This document shows, piece after piece, positions 40,522-46,232 of a stretch of 46,232 nt of DNA. A program made the position numbers and the translations under genes. The notes beneath the pieces are model-generated. The model was not told where the DNA came from and did no database searches. It saw only the letters and a program-made list of their open reading frames with translations. The DNA is taken from contig JAHDIS010000008.1 of NCBI GenBank assembly GCA_020630695.1, positions 1 to 46,232 of the forward strand, read 5' to 3'. This DNA comes from Paracoccaceae bacterium. GTDB taxonomy: Bacteria > Pseudomonadota > Alphaproteobacteria > Rhodobacterales > Rhodobacteraceae. Each line of letters opens with the position of its first letter. The stretch's first letter is position 1.

Positions 40522-41235
40522 TTGGCACGATTCCTACTGATACACGGGGCAGCGCACGGTGCTTGGTGCTGGCACAAGACCATACCTGCCCTGCAGGCAC
40601 TGGGCCATCGGGCCTATGCAATCGATCTGCCATCAAACGGCGATGACACGACACCGCTTTGCGACGTAACCCTTGATTCCTGTGCTCGCGCGGTTCTGGA
40701 TGCGCTGGACGAACCCAGCATTGTGGTCGGACATTCCATGGGGGGATACCCGATCACGCGCGCCGCTGATCTGGATCCGGACAAAATCGAGAGGCTCGTC
40801 TATCTGTGCGCCTATGTTCCACGCCCCGGTTTGACCTTGGCGGACATGCGCAAGCTGTCTGACGAACAGCCACTGATCGAAGCGATCCAGCGAAACCCGG
40901 ATGGTCTGTCCATGCGCTTTGACCCAAGCAAAGCGCGTGAAAAATTCTATCACGATTGCAGCGATGAAGATCTGCAATACGCCTTGGAACGGCTGTGTGA
41001 CCAGGCCCTTGCACCGCAAATGACAGCGTTCGAACCCGGCGACGCGGTGTCACGCATGCCGCGCAGCTATATCACCTGTGAACAGGACGGTGCCATTCCA
41101 CCCCAGTTACAGGACGAAATGGCAAGCGCGCTCAATCCATCCGACCGGTACCGGCTGAACAGCTCGCATTCGCCGTTCTTTTCGATGCCGGAACAATTGG
41201 CCCAATTGCTGGGCAAAATCGCAGAAAAAGGCTGA
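40522..41235 (+). CDS. Alpha/beta hydrolase (EstC/salicylate-esterase-like), TTG start
   Basis: A 237-residue enzyme of the plant-esterase-like group. Motifs are FLLIHGAAHGAWCWHK, GHRAYAIDLPSNGDD, elbow VGHSMGGYPI, acid in TCEQDGAIPP and His in LNSSHSPFFSMPE. Such proteins hydrolyse small aromatic or carboxylic esters. The only start without an early stop is TTG at 40522, with AAGGA about 10 nt upstream, so translation may be weak. It lies between pcaD and pcaB, 3 nt before the latter, so it probably acts on an aromatic ester feeding the pathway; this is inference. Confidence 0.85.
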   Translation: MARFLLIHGAAHGAWCWHKTIPALQALGHRAYAIDLPSNGDDTTPLCDVTLDSCARAVLDALDEPSIVVGHSMGGYPITRAADLDPDKIERLVYLCAYVPRPGLTLADMRKLSDEQPLIEAIQRNPDGLSMRFDPSKAREKFYHDCSDEDLQYALERLCDQALAPQMTAFEPGDAVSRMPRSYITCEQDGAIPPQLQDEMASALNPSDRYRLNSSHSPFFSMPEQLAQLLGKIAEKG

Positions 41236-41238
41236 CCG

Positions 41239-42576
41239 ATGCCCGCGACACCCTTTGACAGTGCCCATCTTTCCGCTCTTTTCCCGACGGGTGATGCCGG
41301 CCGATTGTTTTCTGACACGGCAGAAGTACGCGCGATGATGTTGGTCGAAGGCACACTGGCCCAAGCGCAAGCGGCGCAAGGCCTGATACCCGAGACCGCG
41401 GCGAAGGCGATCCATCGGGCAAGTCTAGAACTCCAGATCGACCCCGGCGCACTGGCGCAACCGACCGGCCAGAACGGGGTTTCGTTGCCCGGACTTGTCG
41501 CTGCCTTCCGAAAGGAAATGCAGGCCCCGGAACACGCACAATATCTGCACTGGGGCGCGACCTCACAGGACATCCAAGACACGGCGCTAATGCTGCGATT
41601 GCGGCAAGCACTGGCACAGTCAGAAGCGCACTTGCGAAAAATTCTGGCTGCGCTCGGGTCCCTGGCCAATCGACATGCGCAGACACCGATGGCCGCGCGC
41701 ACCTATGGCCAGCACGCAACGCCAACCAGTTTTGGCGCGCAGGTGGCGGAATGGGGATGGCCGCTGCTTACAGCCCTCGAGACATTGCCAAAACTTCGTC
41801 AGGACAACCTGCTGGTCTCGCTAAGCGGCGCAGCCGGAACGGCATCGGCATTGGGGCCGGACCCAGTGGCATTGCGCGCTGATCTGGCCAGTCGGCTGGG
41901 ACTTTGTGATCCGGGGCGCAGCTGGCACAGTGACCGGTCGCCGGTGCTGAACATTGCAAACTGGATGACGCAGGTGACGATGGCCTTGGGTAAATTCGGC
42001 GACGATCTGGCGCTGATGGCGCAATCCGGAATTGGTGAAATCACGCTGGGCGGTGCAGGAAGCTCTTCGACCATGCCGCAAAAACAAAACCCGGTGGCCC
42101 CATCGGTTTTGGTGGCTTTGGCCCGGCATGCGCAGGGCATCAATGCAACGCTGCAAGGCGCGGCCATCCATCGTCAGCAGCGGGATGGTGCGGCATGGTT
42201 TACCGAATGGCTATGTCTGCCCCAGTTGGTTTTGTCCTGCGCCGCAGCCCTCACCCAGAGCGTCACCCTTGCTGAAAACATGGCACCTCGCGAAGCCGAA
42301 ATGGCTGAGACACTGGACAGCTCTGGCGGTCTGTTGCTGGCCGAGGCCATCAGTTTCGCCTTGGCCGAAACGATGCCCCGCCCAGATGCCCAAGCCGCTG
42401 TCAAAACCCTGTGTCAGGAGGCCATCGCATCGGGGGAAGACCTATCCACTCTGGCAAAGGAAGCCTATCCAGAGCTGCCGGGCGACCTGTTTGACACGCG
42501 CAATCAACTTGGCAATGCGCCAAGGGCGGCGGCTGCTTTTGTTGAAAAACTGCGTGGTTTAGAGCCAGCCCTGTAA
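41239..42576 (+). CDS. pcaB: 3-carboxy-cis,cis-muconate cycloisomerase
   Basis: A 445-residue member of the fumarase/aspartase superfamily. It converts 3-carboxy-cis,cis-muconate to 4-carboxymuconolactone in protocatechuate catabolism. The superfamily signature is GSSSTMPQKQNPV (about residue 275) and the region HWGATSQDIQDTALML holds the conserved TSQD. Length fits bacterial PcaB. It follows the TTG-start hydrolase by 3 nt and pcaD, making one operon. ArgH or adenylosuccinate lyase are excluded by the sequence pattern and context. Confidence 0.92.
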   Translation: MPATPFDSAHLSALFPTGDAGRLFSDTAEVRAMMLVEGTLAQAQAAQGLIPETAAKAIHRASLELQIDPGALAQPTGQNGVSLPGLVAAFRKEMQAPEHAQYLHWGATSQDIQDTALMLRLRQALAQSEAHLRKILAALGSLANRHAQTPMAARTYGQHATPTSFGAQVAEWGWPLLTALETLPKLRQDNLLVSLSGAAGTASALGPDPVALRADLASRLGLCDPGRSWHSDRSPVLNIANWMTQVTMALGKFGDDLALMAQSGIGEITLGGAGSSSTMPQKQNPVAPSVLVALARHAQGINATLQGAAIHRQQRDGAAWFTEWLCLPQLVLSCAAALTQSVTLAENMAPREAEMAETLDSSGGLLLAEAISFALAETMPRPDAQAAVKTLCQEAIASGEDLSTLAKEAYPELPGDLFDTRNQLGNAPRAAAAFVEKLRGLEPAL

Positions 42577-42611
42577 AACGAGCGTCACGGAACCCTTTCA
42601 AATCCGAGCGG

Positions 42612-42626
42612 GCAAACTTAGTTTGC
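42612..42626. promoter_or_regulatory. Inverted repeat upstream of MFS gene
   Basis: GCAAAC-TTA-GTTTGC is a perfect 6-bp inverted repeat with a 3-nt spacer, 38 nt before the MFS start codon. It could be an operator or a short terminator-like hairpin after pcaB, but no T-run follows. Confidence 0.35.
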
Positions 42627-42664
42627 AGCCAAAGGGCATTCCGCCCCGGGACCAAACAAACCGC

Positions 42665-43870
42665 ATGCGCCTGCCCACAATATTCATTCTGATTACCGTT
42701 CTTATCGATTCCATGGGCGTTGGGCTGATCATCCCGGTGATGCCGGATTTGATTCAGGAAGTGTCCGGTGGCTCTCTGGCACAGGCCGCGCTCTGGGGAG
42801 GTTTGTTGTCGACGGTTTTTGCCGTGATGCAATTCCTGTTCGGGCCGTTGATCGGCAACCTGTCAGACCGCTACGGCCGTAGGCCGGTCTTGCTGATTTC
42901 GCTCGCAGTGATGGCGGCAGACTATGTCGTTATGGCATTGGCCGGGTCAATCTGGCTGTTGCTGGCTGGCCGGGTCGTCGGCGGTATCACCGCCGCAACA
43001 CAAAGCACCGCGAGCGCCTATATGGCGGACATCTCTGAGCCCGGGAAAAAAGCACAAGGGTTTGGATTAATCGGTGCTGCCTTTGGTTTGGGTTTCGTCA
43101 TTGGACCGCTGCTGGGCGGTTTCCTTGGAGAATATGGCACGCGCGCGCCGTTCTGGGCAGCTGCGGCACTGGCCGCTGCGAATGGTGTCTTCGGATACTT
43201 CGTGTTGCGTGAAACAGTCACCGATGAAATCCGCCGGCCCCTTGATTGGCGACGCGCAAACCCACTAGGCGCATTCAAAGCACTCGCAGAATTGCCGGGC
43301 ATTTCGCGCGGCCTGCTGATCTTCTTTCTCTATCAGGTGGCTTTTATGGTCTACCCATCCGTCTGGGCCTACTTCGGGGTCGCCAGGTTCGGATGGGATC
43401 CCGGCATGATTGGACTGTCCCTTGCGCTTTTCGGTGTGATGATGGCGATTGTCCAAGGCGGCTTGATCCGGGTGATCCTTGCATGGTTCGGCGAACGCGG
43501 CACCGTGGTGTACGGGCTGGTCTTTGACGTCTTTGCCTTTGGCGCAATCGCATTTGTAACCTCGGGAACCATTGCCCTGATCCTCACCCCGCTCGCGGCA
43601 TTGGGTGCTGTGATCACGCCCGCCCTGCAGGGTATCATGAGCCAGCAAGTCGGACCGCAAAGGCAAGGCGAGCTGCAAGGCGCTTTGACCTCTGCCAGCG
43701 CCATCGCGATGATCGTATCGCCGCTCGTGATGACTTCGGTCTTTGCGGCCTACACGGCACCGGACGCGGCGGTCTACTTTCCCGGCGCGCCTTTCCTTGT
43801 CGCGCTTGGGCTGATCATCGTGGCGCTAATCGTATTCCTTTGGCCCCCACGCCGGGACGCCGTCGCGTAA
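42665..43870 (+). CDS. TetA-like MFS transporter (drug or metabolite exporter)
   Basis: A 401-residue, 12-segment major facilitator protein of the DHA1/tetracycline-resistance group. MRLPTIFILITVLIDSMGVGLIIPVMPDLI is the usual first segment, motif A is GNLSDRYGRRPVLL, and LIGAAFGLGFVIGPLLGGFLG is the motif C region, characteristic of antiporters. It lies 88 nt after pcaB and could export an aromatic compound, or confer tolerance to tetracycline-like molecules; the sequence does not decide. The ATG at 42665 is used rather than an upstream TTG. No ribosome binding site of strength is visible. Confidence 0.88.
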   Translation: MRLPTIFILITVLIDSMGVGLIIPVMPDLIQEVSGGSLAQAALWGGLLSTVFAVMQFLFGPLIGNLSDRYGRRPVLLISLAVMAADYVVMALAGSIWLLLAGRVVGGITAATQSTASAYMADISEPGKKAQGFGLIGAAFGLGFVIGPLLGGFLGEYGTRAPFWAAAALAAANGVFGYFVLRETVTDEIRRPLDWRRANPLGAFKALAELPGISRGLLIFFLYQVAFMVYPSVWAYFGVARFGWDPGMIGLSLALFGVMMAIVQGGLIRVILAWFGERGTVVYGLVFDVFAFGAIAFVTSGTIALILTPLAALGAVITPALQGIMSQQVGPQRQGELQGALTSASAIAMIVSPLVMTSVFAAYTAPDAAVYFPGAPFLVALGLIIVALIVFLWPPRRDAVA

Positions 43871-43947
43871 AAACAATCAACAGGTCGTTTTCACGCTTGC
43901 GCATTACAGATTCTCAAGCGCACGGTTGCGAAAAGGCCGGAGGATTC

Positions 43948-45036
43948 ATGCCGCAGATCAAAGCCGCAACCTGCACCGCATTCGGTGCACCGCTCGAAAT
44001 TGAAACTTTGACCCTGCGCGCGCCCAGACCAGGCGAAGTTGCTGTGTCATTGGATGCCTGCGCGATTTGTCATTCAGACATTTCTTATGCAGACGGAATC
44101 TGGGGCGGTGATCTGCCTTTAGTCTTGGGGCACGAAGCCGCCGGACGCATCACCGCAATGGGCGCAGGCGTGACTGGGTTCAAAACAGGTGATCAGGTCG
44201 TGGTGACGCTGATCAAATCCTGCGGACGATGCAGCAATTGCACCGCAGGTAAACCAACCATCTGCGAGGGTGGCGCAGACGTGCCCACCAAATTGACACG
44301 CGCCGATGGCACAGCCGTCACTGCGGCGATGAACTGCGGGGCATTCGCAGAAGCCGTGGTTGTCGATCAAAGTCAGATCGTGGCGCTGCCCGACAGCATG
44401 CCACCCGAAGCCGTGGCCCTCTTGGCCTGCGGTGTAATCACCGGTGTGGGCGCCGTTGTGAATGCGGGCAAACTGCGCGCAGGTGAGGATGTGGTGGTGA
44501 TCGGGGCGGGCGGTGTTGGTCTGAACGCCATCCAAGGGGCCCGCATTGCGGGTGCGCGCCGGATCGTTGCCGTGGACATGAGCGAAGAAAAGCTCGCGAT
44601 TGCCAAGGAATTTGGTGCCACACACGGCGTTCTGGCGACGGAAAAGGCCCCTTGGCGAGCGGCTATGAAAGCGCTTGGCGGCAGAGGGGCTGACATTGTC
44701 GCCGTCACTGTTGGCGCAGTACCGGCTTATAACGACGCACCCAGATATTTGGGTTGGGGCGGGCGCATGATCATGGTCGGCATGCCGGCGTCTGGAGCCA
44801 TGGCGGAATACGAACCAGTTGTTCCTGCCTTCATGGGCCAGCACTTCGTTGGCTCAAAGATGGGCGACGTTGTGATCCAGCGCGACATTCCATGGCTGGC
44901 GGATCTCTATGAACAAGGCCGTCTGCAACTGGATGAACTGATTTCAAATCGCTTTCCGCTTGAGCAAATCAACGAAGCCATCGCAGACACCAAAACTGGC
45001 TCAGCAAAGCGCAACGTGATCCTGTTCAAAAGCTGA
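43948..45036 (+). CDS. Zinc-dependent alcohol dehydrogenase
   Basis: A 362-residue medium-chain dehydrogenase. Catalytic zinc ligands are in CAICHSD and LGHEAAG; the structural zinc lobe is CGRCSNCTAGKPTIC (four cysteines). The NAD motif is VVVIGAGGVGLNAIQGARIAGARRIVAVD. It belongs to the group containing class III and aryl-alcohol dehydrogenases; NAD is likely from the acidic VD after the motif. GGAGG precedes ATG 43948. It is 77 nt downstream of the MFS gene and 63 nt upstream of the enolase-superfamily gene, so it may be part of a substrate-specific operon. The substrate is not readable. Confidence 0.9.
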   Translation: MPQIKAATCTAFGAPLEIETLTLRAPRPGEVAVSLDACAICHSDISYADGIWGGDLPLVLGHEAAGRITAMGAGVTGFKTGDQVVVTLIKSCGRCSNCTAGKPTICEGGADVPTKLTRADGTAVTAAMNCGAFAEAVVVDQSQIVALPDSMPPEAVALLACGVITGVGAVVNAGKLRAGEDVVVIGAGGVGLNAIQGARIAGARRIVAVDMSEEKLAIAKEFGATHGVLATEKAPWRAAMKALGGRGADIVAVTVGAVPAYNDAPRYLGWGGRMIMVGMPASGAMAEYEPVVPAFMGQHFVGSKMGDVVIQRDIPWLADLYEQGRLQLDELISNRFPLEQINEAIADTKTGSAKRNVILFKS

Positions 45037-45099
45037 TCCGCGCATCGCGCATTTAATGGCGCCGCCGGTACACATGCCAATTTTCCGGGAACTGATCCG

Positions 45100-46232
45100 A
45101 TGAAACTGCAAGATCTGGACATCATCGTCACCGCCCCACCCGCTCCGGGATGGGGTGGGCGATATTGGATATTGGTCAAATTGACCACCAGTGACGGGAT
45201 CGTCGGTTGGGGCGAGTGCTATGCATCTTCGGTTGGCCCGGACGCCATGCGCGCCGTGATCGAAGATGTCTTTCACAGGTATTTCGAGGGAGAAAGCCCT
45301 GAGAACATCGAAAAGATGTTCCGCCGGACTTATTCATCCGGGTTCACACAGCGTCCGGACCTGACGGTCATGGGCGCGTTTTCGGGCCTTGAGATCGCTT
45401 GTTGGGATATATTGGGCAAAGCCCGCAACCGCCCGGTTTGGGCGCTCTTGGGCGGGATGATGAACGAGCGGGTACGGGCCTATACCTATCTCTACCCTCT
45501 TGAACGTCATCGCATGGCTGATTTCTGGACCAGTCCCGAACTCGCCGCCGAGGCTGCGTTGGATTGCGTGTCGCGGGGCTATACAGCGGTGAAATTTGAC
45601 CCCGCCGGTCCGTATACCATGCGCGGTGGGCACATGCCGGCCATGTCTGACATTTCGCAGTCCGTTGCCTTTTGCAAAACCATCCGCGAAGCGGTCGGGG
45701 ACAAGGCTGACCTGCTATTTGGCACCCACGGACAATTCACGCCAGCCGGCGCTATTCGGCTGGGTCAGGCAATTGAACCCTATAGCCCGCTTTGGTTTGA
45801 AGAACCGATCCCGCCAGACAACCTGCTTGATTTCGCAAGAGTGGCCCAAACTGTGCGGATTCCGGTGGCAACCGGCGAACGGATGACCACGCGTTCGGAA
45901 TTCGCCACTTTGCTGCGCACTGGCGGCGCTGAAATCCTCCAACCGGCATTGGGCCGCGCAGGGGGGCTTTGGGAAGCGCGCAAAATCGCGGTTCTGGCAG
46001 AAAGTTATGGCGCACAGATGGCTCCGCACCTTTATGCCGGTCCGGTGGAGTGGGCGGCAAATATCCATCTGTCCGTCGCGATCCCGAACCTTCTGATTGC
46101 CGAGAGCATAGAAACGCCGTTCCACGACCAATTGATCCGAGGCAGCATTCGCGTAGATCAGGGCTTTGTCACCGCACCACAAAACCCCGGCTTGGGCATC
46201 GACATTGACGAAGATCTCGCGCGGGCCCATCC
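45100..46232 (+). CDS. Mandelate racemase/muconate lactonizing-type enolase superfamily enzyme, 3' end missing
   Basis: The open frame from ATG 45100 runs to the end of the window (377 codons, no stop). It has the N-terminal capping domain (RYWILVKLTTSDGIVGWGECYAS and VFHRYFEGESPENIEKMFRR) and the barrel with GLEIACWDILGKARNRPVW, GYTAVKFDPAG, LWFEEPIPPDN, ATGERMTTRSEF, QPALGRAGG and MAPHLYAGP. The two Glu metal ligands (second and third beta-strand sites) and a His are visible. At the first metal site the usual Asp of DxN or DFHG is replaced: LLFGTHGQF. Sugar-acid dehydratase or cycloisomerase activity is possible. Confidence 0.85.
   Translation, partial: MKLQDLDIIVTAPPAPGWGGRYWILVKLTTSDGIVGWGECYASSVGPDAMRAVIEDVFHRYFEGESPENIEKMFRRTYSSGFTQRPDLTVMGAFSGLEIACWDILGKARNRPVWALLGGMMNERVRAYTYLYPLERHRMADFWTSPELAAEAALDCVSRGYTAVKFDPAGPYTMRGGHMPAMSDISQSVAFCKTIREAVGDKADLLFGTHGQFTPAGAIRLGQAIEPYSPLWFEEPIPPDNLLDFARVAQTVRIPVATGERMTTRSEFATLLRTGGAEILQPALGRAGGLWEARKIAVLAESYGAQMAPHLYAGPVEWAANIHLSVAIPNLLIAESIETPFHDQLIRGSIRVDQGFVTAPQNPGLGIDIDEDLARAH

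Overview
The window looks like a chromosomal segment of a marine alphaproteobacterium of the Rhodobacteraceae (Roseobacter group). This is inferred from the GC-rich coding sequence, the small aa3-type cytochrome oxidase subunit IV, the polyhydroxyalkanoate thiolase/reductase pair, the ddsA-type prenyl synthase facing ispE, the fdhD-mobA-mobB-moeA cluster and several proteins typical of that family. No rRNA, tRNA, insertion sequence, prophage or CRISPR array was seen. Nearly all of it is densely packed protein coding sequence with many 1-14 nt gene overlaps.

Layout. 1-53: start of rpsD on the minus strand, with a leader and promoter. 306-3304: EAL phosphodiesterase, then phaA and phaB, each followed by a hairpin terminator. 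3446-6238: a quinone/aromatic-stress type pair (ring-cleaving dioxygenase-like VOC protein and MhqD-like hydrolase, the latter probably frameshifted near its end), a 37-residue small gene, and a LysR regulator. 6295-9439: a YdcH-like small protein, an RNA/DNA methyltransferase-like gene, a DUF2007 gene, the long-chain prenyl diphosphate synthase and ispE. 9426-12966: a large exported TPR protein and ETF-ubiquinone oxidoreductase. 13283-14784: greA and a membrane protein. 14789-19421: a molybdenum-cofactor/formate-dehydrogenase maturation operon (fdhD, a YcxB-like membrane protein, mobA, mobB, an uncharacterised RNase H-fold-like protein, moeA), tightly overlapped. 19473-20497: azlCD amino-acid exporter. 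20504-21885: a lipoprotein, cytochrome aa3 subunit IV and a DUF6173-like gene. 22009-24749: an acyl-CoA dehydrogenase overlapping an MBL-fold hydrolase. 24884-27407: Sua5-type threonylcarbamoyl-AMP synthase and an orphan ABC solute-binding protein.

27517-38369 is the least explained and most interesting part: two divergent transcription units around a 315-bp intergenic region. The leftward unit encodes two exported proteins of unknown function (one with a Gly/Asn-rich tail), two SAM methyltransferases, a Sel1/TPR-like repeat protein and an SGNH-type hydrolase. The rightward unit encodes a helical-repeat GT4 glycosyltransferase, a two-domain MurG-like GT-B protein and a protein with no recognisable domain. 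Together they look like an undescribed surface-glycan or protein-glycosylation locus.

38535-46232: a small exported protein behind a good sigma70-like promoter with an inverted repeat, an FKBP/SlyD-like isomerase, an aromatic catabolism island (pcaD, a TTG-start alpha/beta hydrolase, pcaB) without pcaC/H/G, a drug-efflux-type MFS transporter, a zinc alcohol dehydrogenase, and an enolase-superfamily protein cut by the window edge.

All functional calls come from reading the sequence and recalling family motifs. No database search was run.
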